From contig JAGKQI010000098.1 in assembly GCA_018806915.1 (NCBI GenBank), forward strand, positions 3,658,001 through 3,722,000: a stretch of 64,000 nt of DNA, written 5' to 3'. This stretch comes from Phytophthora colocasiae. Lineage: Eukaryota; Oomycota; Peronosporomycetes; Peronosporales; Peronosporaceae. Under the pieces are notes generated by a model, which saw nothing but the letters and a program-made list of their open reading frames with translations, made no database searches and was not told where the DNA came from. Shown here in pieces: positions 17,781 through 26,478 of the stretch (its first letter is position 1; every line of letters begins with the position of its first letter). Made by a program: the position numbers and the translations under genes.

Positions 17781-19325
17781 ATGGACTCGCCAACGCCCAC
17801 GTCTCCGTCCGCTACTGCGGACGCGCAAGCCTCACCTGCTGCCTCTGCAGCAGGAACAACGACCTCAGCAGTGCTCACTAGCACTGCTGCTTCCAGCGGT
17901 CCGACAGAGAAGCTCTCTGTCACCAAGTACCATGCTCTCCATAAGGAGAAGCAAGAGAAGAAGAAGAAGTCTTCTTCTCTAGCAGAGATTAAGAATCCTG
18001 CTGTCCCTCTCAAAGAACTCTTTGGAGAGGACTACGAAGACATCCTCGACTACGACGAGGATGTTGAGGAGGGGGAGGTTGATGTCAAGGCTCCCGCTCC
18101 CGTGTCTTCGTCCGAAGACACGTCAGACCCACCCGTGGGATCTCGACGACCTCGTGTTGAGGTCTCGGACGCTTCAAGCTCGAAGCGTCCGCGCAGTGAT
18201 GATGAAGCGTCCCCCATGTCGAGGGCGCTCACTGCACCGCGCACTGATCCGCCAGTGCGCACGCCATGGATGCCTACTGAGGCGGAGATCCATGACCGGT
18301 TCGGTGCTAGTGCACCACCGAACCCGATACTGTTGTACTCATGCAACAGTATCAACGACGACGACGTCGCCGCTAAGGTTGTCTTTGAGTCTCGGACTCA
18401 AAGACGCGACTACTATATCGGGCTCTTCCACGAGCTCCGATACTATGCAGCGAAGAAGACTTCGCGCAAGAGCAAAGTGCCAGAGTGGCAGGCACTTTGT
18501 CAGTCGTGGAACGCCTTTGTTGAAAACTTCAACAAAGACCCGAAGGCATACCGCGATCGCGTTGCTGCGGCTCGCGATCGCTACTACACTTACACTACAC
18601 GTGGTAAGTGTGAACGCCTCCATGATCAGTCCATGGAAGCGGGGATCCCATGTGCCGTTCCCTTTGGCACACCCTGTCCGTGTTGCCCACCCTTGGCAAC
18701 ACGCCTTACCGAAAGTGATCTCCTGGGGTACACGGTCGTCCGTGTACCCGATCACATCAAGGAGCTCCGTGGTCGTATTGTGCCACGCGAAGCTCCGAGT
18801 GCTGTGGCTGACCGCAGCACTCCTCGTGCAGGGATTACCCCTGCAAGTTATGGTGGGCTTCGTACGCCCTCACCATTTCCGGAACGTCCTCCATCAGGAC
18901 GTTCCGCGGCTCCCATGTATCTCGATGGGGAGGAAATCCTCTCCAACGAATACGAAAACGAACCCCTTGAGAGTTCGTTCTCTTATGAGCCACGATCCGC
19001 TCCACAATCCAGCGGATCGCTCCACGCGCGTCGCGCAACGGCGGCGAAGGGGTGGAACACTCCTCCGCATGGTCAACGCTATGACCATGACGATCGTGCC
19101 CTGCACGATCGAGTTGCTGCGCTGGAGCAGACACAGAGCGCTGAGATAGCTGCTCTGAAGCAGGAGGTTCGTGTCCTCCGTGCTGAGGTCTGCGAGGCAG
19201 CTCAGACTGCCTCGAACCTCTCGTCCGGTCTTGGGACGAGAGTGAACCAGTTGATCGACCGTGTCGACGGTCTCGAGAAGGCCTTCCAGGCCTCTCGCAC
19301 TCCTCAGTCGGACTACCAACCCTAG
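17781..19325 (+). CDS. E2 antisense ORF, intact, 514 residues
   Basis: A complete ATG-to-TAG frame on the strand opposite to gag-pol, starting 102 bp inside the 3' LTR. The N-terminus is Ala/Ser/Thr-rich. A Lys run is followed by a strongly acidic stretch with EEGEVDV near residue 97 and a basic KRPR (nuclear-localisation-like) near 135. A central domain (about 175-320) is rich in Tyr, Arg and Cys, with RDYYIGLFHELRYYA and a CPCC motif. The last 80 residues form a coiled coil (VAALEQTQ, LKQEVRVLRAEV, LIDRVDGLEKAF). The E3 counterpart also has EEGEV-V, KRPR and a C-terminal coiled coil. Its 3' part lies antisense to the pol chromodomain. Function unknown; a regulatory or Gag-like structural role is possible. 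Confidence 0.8.
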   Translation: MDSPTPTSPSATADAQASPAASAAGTTTSAVLTSTAASSGPTEKLSVTKYHALHKEKQEKKKKSSSLAEIKNPAVPLKELFGEDYEDILDYDEDVEEGEVDVKAPAPVSSSEDTSDPPVGSRRPRVEVSDASSSKRPRSDDEASPMSRALTAPRTDPPVRTPWMPTEAEIHDRFGASAPPNPILLYSCNSINDDDVAAKVVFESRTQRRDYYIGLFHELRYYAAKKTSRKSKVPEWQALCQSWNAFVENFNKDPKAYRDRVAAARDRYYTYTTRGKCERLHDQSMEAGIPCAVPFGTPCPCCPPLATRLTESDLLGYTVVRVPDHIKELRGRIVPREAPSAVADRSTPRAGITPASYGGLRTPSPFPERPPSGRSAAPMYLDGEEILSNEYENEPLESSFSYEPRSAPQSSGSLHARRATAAKGWNTPPHGQRYDHDDRALHDRVAALEQTQSAEIAALKQEVRVLRAEVCEAAQTASNLSSGLGTRVNQLIDRVDGLEKAFQASRTPQSDYQP

Positions 19326-20366
19326 GAGTCCGTGCTGCACGTACTGCTTCAACCGCCCGACGTAGAAGGTCGGGTGTAGCCTCATGCTGGACGGTATGTC
19401 CAGCCGGTACGCGTTACCATGCCGTTCAAGTACTTTGAACGGCCCAATGAATCTTGGAGCAAGCTTGCTTGCTCCAAAGTCAGACACTGCATGTTTAGGC
19501 AGGTTTTGTGTAGCTAACAAAACTAATGAACCCACTTTGAATTCATTTATGTTGCCCCTACCAACATTATCAGCGTTCAGCTTCTGTCGATCGACAGAAG
19601 CTGCGATAGCATCCTGGACAAACCGTATGACGGCTTGTCTTCGCTGGACAAAGTCTAGCGCACCCGAGCCGAGTCCTTTCAGCTTGTCGCCCTTTCCAGC
19701 AGCAGGCCCTGCCTGCTCGCTATCATCTCTCATGTCTGTGCCCGGCACAGACATCGCGCGCTCGTTCCTGCTCGAACGAGACGTCGCACGCGTCATCGCA
19801 GCTGATAGTGTGCTGCTATCAGTTGCATTCTGCGGTTGTTCGGACGCAACCGTAGATCCTCCCCCACTTAAGGAGGAAGCTACCCCGCCGAGCATGCTCG
19901 GCAATCGTGGATGCCTCATGGCGTTCACGTAGAACGGTGTATGCCCTGTCGAGGCATGCACCGAGTTGTTGATGGCAAACTCTGCCATCGGCAAGCACTC
20001 GCTCCAGTGCGGGAACGAGTGAGCGTAGCTCTTCAACGTGTCACCCAGTACACGGTTGACACGTTCGGTCTGTCCGTCCGTCTGCGGATGATCCGCAGTC
20101 GACATTGATAGCTGTGAACCAAGAAGTGTAAACACTTCTTGCCAGAACCGCGCTGTGAAGCGTGGATCACGGTCCGACACAATGTCGAGCGGCATGCCAT
20201 GGTGTTTGAACACCATGTCAACAAACAGTCGCGCAGTCTGCGCGGCTGTAACAGTAGCTGGGACGGCAGCAAGATGAACCATCTTGCTGAATCGGTCCAC
20301 AAAGACAACGATTCCCGTCCTCCGCTTGCTGTCAGGCGGAAGACCGAAGACAAAGTCCATGGCCAT
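18835..20366 (-). pseudogene. pol: E2 Pol C-terminal part: integrase core, then chromodomain in another frame
   Basis: The frame from 20366 carries the integrase core: MDFVFGLPPDS with the first Asp, VSDRDPRF with the second, and HPQTDGQTERVNRVL with Glu. It continues to the C-terminal MRLHPTFYVGRLKQY. It is one frame away from the main pol because the run AAA at 20375-20377 has one base more than in E3. The chromodomain (IVERIVAHK, FRIRWRGFPPHRDTWEP) is in a third frame, which is open from 19340 down to 18835. The antisense coiled coil is undisturbed across most of this region, so any indel probably lies between about 19290 and 19340. Confidence 0.85.
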
Positions 20367-23300
20367 GGACTGCCAAACACTCTGACGGAGTCGGTAGTGA
20401 TTGAAGAGGAGCCTGCGAGAACTGCGCAGGCTTCACGCGTTGACAAACCTCGCAAGCACGTACGTACTTGCGCACCCACTTGTACTGGTGGTGCCAGTAG
20501 AAGTCACGCGTGAGAAGAGTGTATGTCTTCTCACGACCCGGATGCCCTGCCGTGGGGGCATCGTGATACTCGAACATGATCCTCAACCGGAGGTCATGAT
20601 CATTCGGAACGACAATGCGATCCGCATTGTCGTCTACTGCACTGTATAACAGTAGGCCTTCGTGTACACGATAGCGGTGTACACGAGCTCGAAGATGAGG
20701 GGTTAGCTTCCGACGTGCCACGTCGGAAGGTGCTGCGAGGAACTCCAGCAGCCCCTTCGCGTCTGCATACCTTGCATACGCGTTCTTCACGTCGTCAATC
20801 AACGTTGACGACGGCACACTTGTCCTCACGACGCCAACTGCGTTGGCGTCGACCGTCTCCGCGTAGTCAGGTCGACGCGATAACGCGTCGGTCACTACAT
20901 TGAGTCTTCCGGGTTTGTACTCCACCCGGAAGTTGTACTCCGCGAAGAAGGACAACCATCTCGCCATACGTTGCGAGATGTGCGGCGACTTAATCGCCGT
21001 ACGCAATGATGCGTGGTCTGTATAGACCACGAACGGTCTACTCCCAAGTAGATACACTCGGAACTTTGCGAGTGCATACTTCATGGCAAGGAGTTCCTTG
21101 TCATGTACGGGATAGTTACGCTCAGCTGGCTTCAGCTGACGCGATTGATAGTAGACTACACGATCACGCCCTTCGTGATCGTGTTGCATCAATGCACATC
21201 CGATTGCAAAGTCGGATGCATCGCACACTACGTGGAATGGACGATCTTGGTCCGCCACGGCCAAGATCGGCGCTTCAGTCAAGCCCTGCTTGACTGCACC
21301 GAATGCCTCCTCGCACTCGGTCGTCCAAATCCACTCAGCTTCTTTCTTAAGAAGCTGTGACAACGGGCGAATCTTGCCCGCATAGTTCTCCACGTACTTG
21401 CACAAATACGTGGCAAGCCCAAGGAACTGCCTCAGTTCCTTCACATTGGATGGCGTGGGCCATTCATTGATCACTCTGACCTTCTCTGGGTCAGGGCGCA
21501 CGCCGTCTTTCCCCACGAGACACCCCAGCACGGGTATCTCGCTCGCCCCGAAGATACACTTCTTCAGGTTCGCATAGAGCTTATGTTTCCTCATAAGCTC
21601 TAGCAGCTTCCGGAGATGCACCTTGTGCATCTCAATGTCCGTCTTCCCGTTCACAGCCCGGCTGTGGACGAACACGTCGTCGAAGTAGCTCGGTGCGAAG
21701 TCGCGCACCGAGCGCAATAGATGTGTCACGCATCTATTGAACGTCGCAGGGGCGTTCTTAAGCCCCTGTGGCATGACGAGCCACTCCCAAAGCATACCGC
21801 TTGGGGTGCTTACCGCTGTGAGAGGGATGTCCCTCTCACGCATGAGGATCTGATAGAATCCATCACGCAGATCTAGAGCACTGAAGATAGTGCTCAAGGC
21901 CATCGAATCGATGATAACATCTTTTCGCGGTATCGGCATCTGCGCCGGTATCGTCGCATCGTTCAACTTGTTATACGCATGAACGATGCGCCAGCCGCCC
22001 TGTGGTTTCTTCACACAGAACGTTGGGGCACTGTGCGGGGACTTCGATTCCCGCACTTGACCTGCAAGACGACGACTTTCAAAGAAGTCGTCGATCGCTT
22101 GCACTTGTTCACGCGGCAGTGGCCACTGCCGTGTAACACAGTACTTCGTGCCCGGCACGAGATCAATCTCGTGCTGTACGCCCTTATCCTTCGGAAGCTC
22201 CGAAGGAATCTCGTCCGGGAGTACATCCTTGTACTCCCGCAGAATCTCGTAATAGGGACTCGACATCAACGAGTCCCAACTCTGCTCCTCGAAGCGTTGC
22301 TTCTTGGTCTTCGCACTGAGGGGGTCATCGCCCTCAGTGATGCCATCGACGACGAGCTGCTTCAGCTCTTCGGCTTCGCGATCCACTCTCTCGATATCCG
22401 AGAGAATGCAAATTTGTTCGATGCGTCCATCGTACAAGTCCCGCGCGAAGCGCTTCCAACTCATCGTTGGAAGTGCGGTCAACGCCGACGCACACGTCGG
22501 CGGATTCTCCAACCGCATCCTCTGGTACTGTAACCCAGTACCAGTACGTGTCAAGACGTTCAACGTCTCGACACTCGGTGTCTGCACTGCAGATACACCC
22601 GTCTCAGTCCCGGACTGAGACTCGCGCAGCTCCCTGAGCTTGCGCCGCGAAGATCTACCATGGAGCCCGGCTCCAGGTGCTCCACGTCCAAGGCATCGCA
22701 CCTTGGACGGGACGTTATCGCCATCGTCAGCGGATTCCTTCCGCTGACTCGCACTATCAAGCCCGGCTTGAGTGCCGCTCATCGCGTGCAGCGCTGCTGC
22801 ACGTGAGCACGCAGGTTGTTCGGGTGCTGGGCGTTTGCAACCGCCAGCACCTCCTGCCGCGCAGTCGGTTCCCTGAACCGCTGCGCCTCCATCCGCTCCC
22901 TGAGCGGATGAAGCAACCGCATCGTCGACTCCCGGAGTCGACGTGCTCTCGCTAGCTTCCTGCGCTAGCGAGTGTTCGCTTGTACACATATCGTCAGCTC
23001 CCAGAGCTGACGCACGATCGCTAGTTCCCGGAACTAGCAGCGAACGTTCGCTTGTACACGCATCATCAGCTCCCGGAGCTGATGCACGATCGCTAGTTCC
23101 CAGAACTAGCAGCGACGCGCCAGTGGCGTCAGCTCCCAGAGCTGACGCACGCCTTTCGGTTCCCCGAATTTTATTTATTTCGTCAACTCCCAGAGTTGAC
23201 GCGACGTCGTCGGCGCGACCCTTGGGGGCTTGAAGTACCTCCAAGTATACCGGTAATACCGGTATTTTACCTTCTCTCAGGTGAATGCGATTCACCTGAC

Positions 23301-24072
23301 CATCACTCATGTGACAAACATCATTCAGATGTTTACGCGTCAGGTGATTCACATTCACCTGACCATCACTCATGTGACCGCGACCCTTCGGCTCAGATTT
23401 CTGAGTCGACACACATTTTCTCCCAACGACTCCCTGAGTCGCTGGCGGTCGCCGGCGGCGATCGGAGGCAGCGGCGGCCGCTTCTGCCTCAACTGGGGAT
23501 CCACATGCACCGGCCGGTGCATGTGCAGCACTGACAGGGCCATCGCTCTCTGTCGCGCGTGTGTTGTTGAAGCGTACGAGCGTACGCTTCTCCCAGTTGA
23601 TCACCGGGTCATGCCGTGCAAGCCACGGCATGCCTAATACCAAGTCGAACTTATCGTCTAGATCCAAGACGATAAGGTCTTCTACAAACGTCCTTCGTTT
23701 GTAAGAGAAGCGCACACGGACCACGCGCTTCTCACTCCTTACGGTGGCACCTGTTGCCAACCGCACCTCCAACACGACGCGAGGCGTGTCGGTCTCTTCG
23801 AAGTCAAGCCTTCGAAGACTTCCCTGTCGAACAAAGTTGTTCGACGCGCCCGAGTCCACTAGGGCACGAAGAGAGTTCACTCTCTTCGACATCACGTTCA
23901 GGATGACAAGGCCTGGCTTGTCATCTTGCATCTCGCAGCGAGAAATCTTCTCGCTGGGGGCAGCAGCCTTCAACGTCGCGTGTCCGAGTTCGACACGCGA
24001 GACTGCATCACCAGTAGGACGCCCCGCGCCTACTGGTCCTTGGCGTTTTTTGAACGCCCGCCCGCTGTGCAC
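20332..24072 (-). CDS. pol: E2 Pol: protease, RT, RNase H, integrase zinc finger
   Basis: A 1246-codon frame with no ATG at its beginning, overlapping the end of gag by 43 bp in the -1 frame. Protease has ALVDSGASNNF near residue 72 and LVLGMPWL near 140. A long low-complexity linker (about 185-560) contains hairpin-forming DNA repeats. RT carries ALDLRDGFYQ and the active-site YFDDVF near 796. RNase H carries VVCDASDFAIG near 952, DKELLAM, VVYTDHASLR and TDALSRRPDY. The integrase zinc finger (HDAPTAGHPGREKTY, CEVCQRVKP) follows. The frame ends shortly after PSEC because of the extra base at 20375-20377. Catalytic residues look intact. The domain set matches a chromovirus-like lineage, with a single RNase H unlike E1. 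Confidence 0.92.
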   Translation of the reverse strand: MHSGRAFKKRQGPVGAGRPTGDAVSRVELGHATLKAAAPSEKISRCEMQDDKPGLVILNVMSKRVNSLRALVDSGASNNFVRQGSLRRLDFEETDTPRVVLEVRLATGATVRSEKRVVRVRFSYKRRTFVEDLIVLDLDDKFDLVLGMPWLARHDPVINWEKRTLVRFNNTRATESDGPVSAAHAPAGACGSPVEAEAAAAASDRRRRPPATQGVVGRKCVSTQKSEPKGRGHMSDGQVNVNHLTRKHLNDVCHMSDGQVNRIHLREGKIPVLPVYLEVLQAPKGRADDVASTLGVDEINKIRGTERRASALGADATGASLLVLGTSDRASAPGADDACTSERSLLVPGTSDRASALGADDMCTSEHSLAQEASESTSTPGVDDAVASSAQGADGGAAVQGTDCAAGGAGGCKRPAPEQPACSRAAALHAMSGTQAGLDSASQRKESADDGDNVPSKVRCLGRGAPGAGLHGRSSRRKLRELRESQSGTETGVSAVQTPSVETLNVLTRTGTGLQYQRMRLENPPTCASALTALPTMSWKRFARDLYDGRIEQICILSDIERVDREAEELKQLVVDGITEGDDPLSAKTKKQRFEEQSWDSLMSSPYYEILREYKDVLPDEIPSELPKDKGVQHEIDLVPGTKYCVTRQWPLPREQVQAIDDFFESRRLAGQVRESKSPHSAPTFCVKKPQGGWRIVHAYNKLNDATIPAQMPIPRKDVIIDSMALSTIFSALDLRDGFYQILMRERDIPLTAVSTPSGMLWEWLVMPQGLKNAPATFNRCVTHLLRSVRDFAPSYFDDVFVHSRAVNGKTDIEMHKVHLRKLLELMRKHKLYANLKKCIFGASEIPVLGCLVGKDGVRPDPEKVRVINEWPTPSNVKELRQFLGLATYLCKYVENYAGKIRPLSQLLKKEAEWIWTTECEEAFGAVKQGLTEAPILAVADQDRPFHVVCDASDFAIGCALMQHDHEGRDRVVYYQSRQLKPAERNYPVHDKELLAMKYALAKFRVYLLGSRPFVVYTDHASLRTAIKSPHISQRMARWLSFFAEYNFRVEYKPGRLNVVTDALSRRPDYAETVDANAVGVVRTSVPSSTLIDDVKNAYARYADAKGLLEFLAAPSDVARRKLTPHLRARVHRYRVHEGLLLYSAVDDNADRIVVPNDHDLRLRIMFEYHDAPTAGHPGREKTYTLLTRDFYWHHQYKWVRKYVRACEVCQRVKPAQFSQAPLQSLPTPSECLAVHGHGLCLRSSA
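22915..23240. repeat. Hairpin minisatellite inside pol linker
   Basis: A series of near-repeated units, each a perfect hairpin: for example stems 22923-22930/22936-22943 and 22948-22956/22964-22972. Units alternate words such as gctagttccc.gaactagc and cagctccc.gagctg. They encode repeated peptide text (TSDRASA-GADD, TSERSLL) between protease and RT. Confidence 0.8.
24010..24051 (-). promoter_or_regulatory. Gag-pol -1 ribosomal frameshift signal
   Basis: In the gag frame the minus strand reads A AAA AAC at 24051-24045, a classical -1 slippery heptamer. After a 7-base spacer (24044-24038) a perfect 9-bp stem follows (24037-24029 with 24018-24010) with a 10-base loop. The gag stop TAG (24032-24030) lies in the 5' arm. 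Slippage gives exactly the pol frame. Hairpins of this size are common throughout E2, so the stem alone is weaker evidence than the heptamer and frame. Confidence 0.8.
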
Positions 24073-25016
24073 TTGCGTGCATAGTGACCGATGTTACCAC
24101 ACAGGTAACATCGAACCTTGACGTTCTTACGCTGCTGTTGACCAGCAGTCGTAGCACTCCAGAGGTCCATAGGTTCCGGACCTCCCGTCTTCGCAACAGG
24201 ACGCGCCGGCTTCGGCGCGTTCGCATGGAGTTTAGCTTGACGTCGGCTAAACTCCTCTTGCATCGCAAGGCTGATCGCCTCCTCGAGAGTATTCGGATAC
24301 TCTCGGAAGAGATATGTTTTGACGGGACCGTCTCTTAGTCCCTTCATGAACGTGACGACCTTGGTCGCCTCGTCGATCGGGTTGGCCACTATGTTCGATA
24401 CCAAGTATCGAGCACGCTGGGCAAAGGTGTGAACATCATCCTTGCCCTGCTGCAGATCGAGAAACTCCGCTCTCGATCTGAACTCGTTCTTCGGAGGCTC
24501 AAACGCAAGCTTGAGTTCCTCCTTGAACTCCTCGTACGTGCTGAAGCACGTAGGATCCGAGAGTCGGCGCCCATAGGCCCAACTCCTCGCACGTCCGCCA
24601 AGACATGACATGGCGAACGTGGCCTTCGACATCGGATCGACGATACGTCGAGCCGCAACGGCTGTGTCAAGTTCGACAAGCCAACGAAGGAGGGTCTCGT
24701 CCTCCTTCCCCGTGTAGGTACTCGCGTGGAGTTTCAACGACTCCACGCGTGGCTTCGGAGAAGCCACCGAGGCAGCAACATCTCGTTGCTCCTTCACAAT
24801 GTACCCCAGAGCAACACCATGTTGCTCTGTTGGCGATAGCGTACGAAGCATCGTCGCTATCGCCGCCTCTCCAATGACTTGTGAAAGTCTTTGGAGAGCT
24901 TCCCACTCTGGGTCCGACAGGTGGGCACAGTCCGTGCGCGTCACGGACATGTGTGGGGTCCCAGTGGATCCCTGATCCATTGGGGAGTTCTCGACCCCGC
25001 GTTCGTATGACTCCAT
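24030..25016 (-). CDS. gag: E2 Gag
   Basis: A 328-residue protein from ATG 25016 to TAG 24030, starting 49 bp inside the 5' LTR. The capsid-like retrotransposon Gag domain spans about 90-260 (LLRWLVELDTAV, FEPPKNEFRSRAEFLDLQQG, VHTFAQRARYLV). A GGPEPMDL motif shared with E3 precedes the nucleocapsid zinc knuckle CYLCGNIGHYARKC near residue 305. It packages element RNA into virus-like particles. It ends in SKNAKDQ, within the frameshift site, so a fraction of ribosomes would go on into pol. Confidence 0.92.
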   Translation of the reverse strand: MESYERGVENSPMDQGSTGTPHMSVTRTDCAHLSDPEWEALQRLSQVIGEAAIATMLRTLSPTEQHGVALGYIVKEQRDVAASVASPKPRVESLKLHASTYTGKEDETLLRWLVELDTAVAARRIVDPMSKATFAMSCLGGRARSWAYGRRLSDPTCFSTYEEFKEELKLAFEPPKNEFRSRAEFLDLQQGKDDVHTFAQRARYLVSNIVANPIDEATKVVTFMKGLRDGPVKTYLFREYPNTLEEAISLAMQEEFSRRQAKLHANAPKPARPVAKTGGPEPMDLWSATTAGQQQRKNVKVRCYLCGNIGHYARKCTAGGRSKNAKDQ

Positions 25017-25044
25017 ACGAACGAACTGCAGTCGGTCGTGGGAC

Positions 25045-25063
25045 GGACTACAAAGTGCTACCA
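25045..25063 (-). promoter_or_regulatory. Primer binding site of E2
   Basis: After the LTR end and two C residues the minus strand reads TGGTAGCACTTTGTAG. The first eight bases match the complement of an initiator tRNA-Met 3' end as I remember it, but the rest does not. The tRNA is therefore uncertain, while the location is right. Confidence 0.55.
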
Positions 25064-25065
25064 GG

Positions 25066-25525
25066 TGTAATGGGTCTACTTAGACCTATTAGGTGGCGTA
25101 CACGTGCGCTTACGTGTATGAGGAAGCGTGCAATTAGAATAGACTTAATTTAAGTATACTTATTTAAATAAGTATAATTAAATCAAATATAACTAAATTA
25201 AACTGCAAAATACCGTAAAATGAGAACTGTTATTGAATTTGGCATAAGCCAATTATGGACCTCCTAAAACTGTTTGTTATCTATTTCTAAAGGGTCTGCC
25301 AACGTGTGGTTGGCAGAAACTCTGCTCAGTGATTGGTAGAAATCCGTTACTTTCTACCAATAATATGCACAAATGCACACGAACCACCCAATAATGTGGT
25401 TCGCCCATGTATCCTTTGGTGTGTACAGCACACCAAGGTCTGAGGCCCATTTCCAACCTCTAACAGTTATCCTAACTGTTAGAGTTACAAGTAATACAAC
25501 CACTTGTACGTGTAACCCCGTTACA
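25066..25525 (-). repeat. E2 5' LTR
   Basis: A 460-bp copy of 17220-17679. The single difference I see is A at 25493 for G at 17647, which breaks one base pair of a hairpin. Followed directly by ACTCT. Confidence 0.93.
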
Positions 25526-25530
25526 ACTCT
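25526..25530. repeat. Target site duplication of E2 (right)
   Basis: ACTCT, the partner of 17215-17219. Confidence 0.9.
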
Positions 25531-26458
25531 AGGGCGGATCATAAGTTAGGATCGGGCTGACCTGACCGTCCTAAGTGCGGATCCTACCGTCCTAAGTGCG
25601 GATCCCGATGCAAGATCCGCGATCCAAGGTCATCGGATCCAGAGCCAAGATCCCCGGATCCAGATCCAAGACCCTCGGATCCAGATCCAAGATCCTCGGA
25701 TCCAGATGCCGGATCCTCAAGATCCAAGACCCTCGGATCCAGGTACCGAGACTCGAATCCTCAATATCTGAGACATCCACGAAGTGAAGCAGTTGCAGGA
25801 GAGCCAGCATGATCCAAGATAGAGATTTGCGATGGGAAATATAGGGTACATGATGAGAAACTGGATAACCATAAATCAGAGAGTCGAATTTACCTTCTAG
25901 TGCGCAAGTTGATTTCCTCAGGGCTCAAGACAAGGGAAGAGGATAGTGTATTGCCCCCCCCCCTTAGTGTTCCTGCAAGTCACTACGCCTACCTAGCTAC
26001 AGCTAAGGCCGGATCCCCGATTTGGCCGGCTTACCTTGCGCTAGTGAAGACCCCAGATCCAACGGTGTTGATTGCTTAACTGTAGGATCCTTCGATATCT
26101 CCACACCCTCAAGACCAACCGCTACAGGTGGCGGCAAGCAAGACAGTAAAGGAAAGGAAAAGGAGCCCCACACCCACCAAGGCAACCTCGGATCCAAGGA
26201 TCCACACGATCTTCGAGTCCAAGACCAAGATCCCCCAACCAGGACCAACCTCCCAAGTCCCCGCCAAGGACTTTCAAGCCCTCACGCCTGTGTGCAATCT
26301 CCCGTTCCTGAGAGAGCAGATCCCGCCCACTGACGGGTACACAAGGTGAGCCTCAGCAACCCCCACGGTTATCAGAGTACCCCCTCCGTTAGTCAGTGTC
26401 TGGGCGCCGTGTGTGAACGTTGGATCCCTGCTCATTCCAGCGGATCCACTACACCACA
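25531..26458 (+). repeat. E4 5' LTR, left part missing or separated by E2
   Basis: The right half matches the family-1 LTR in landmarks: ataaccataaa, gacgggtacacaaggtga, ccccctccgttagtc, tgtctgggcgc. It ends CACCACA at 26458, followed by the spacer A and PBS as in E1. The left end abuts the E2 target duplication. It contains a run of nine C near 25955 and many GGATCC sites. Confidence 0.7.
25566..25745. repeat. GGATCC-rich minisatellite
   Basis: Short units of about 20 bp such as ggatccagatccaagaccct, preceded by two copies of ccgtcctaagtgcggatc. I count eight GGATCC in 25561-25740. It occupies the position of the short tandem repeats in the E1 LTR. Confidence 0.8.
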
Positions 26459-26459
26459 A

Positions 26460-26478
26460 TGGTGCGCGTGCCCGGATC
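26460..26478 (+). promoter_or_regulatory. Primer binding site of E4
   Basis: TGGTGCGCGTGCCCGGATC follows the LTR end CACCACA and one spacer A. Its complement ends in CCA and reads like a tRNA T-stem and acceptor stem. It differs from the E1 site at four or so positions. Confidence 0.65.

Larger units (their letters stand above)
17220..25525 (-). mobile_element. E2: young chromodomain Ty3/gypsy element
   Basis: An 8306-bp element on the minus strand with 460-bp LTRs that I find to differ at one position (17647 against 25493), and a perfect ACTCT target duplication. Order of transcription: LTR, PBS, gag, -1 frameshift site, pol, chromodomain overlapped by an antisense ORF, PPT, LTR. Nearly the whole element is packed with short perfect inverted repeats. 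One extra base near 20375 and a frame change near 19290-19340 are the only coding damage I see. Confidence 0.93.

Noticed and set aside
18022..19149. 375-codon + frame inside E2
   Set aside because: It is an alternative frame of the antisense ORF at 17781-19325, Arg-rich and without an identifiable domain; the 514-codon frame shares motifs with E3.
24045..24051. T run as a polyadenylation or terminator signal on the + strand
   Set aside because: It is the complement of the gag-pol slippery heptamer.
25561..25745. Clusters of GGATCC as cloning linkers or vector sequence
   Set aside because: The sites are spread through coding and LTR sequence of a recognisable element family; no vector sequence is adjacent.
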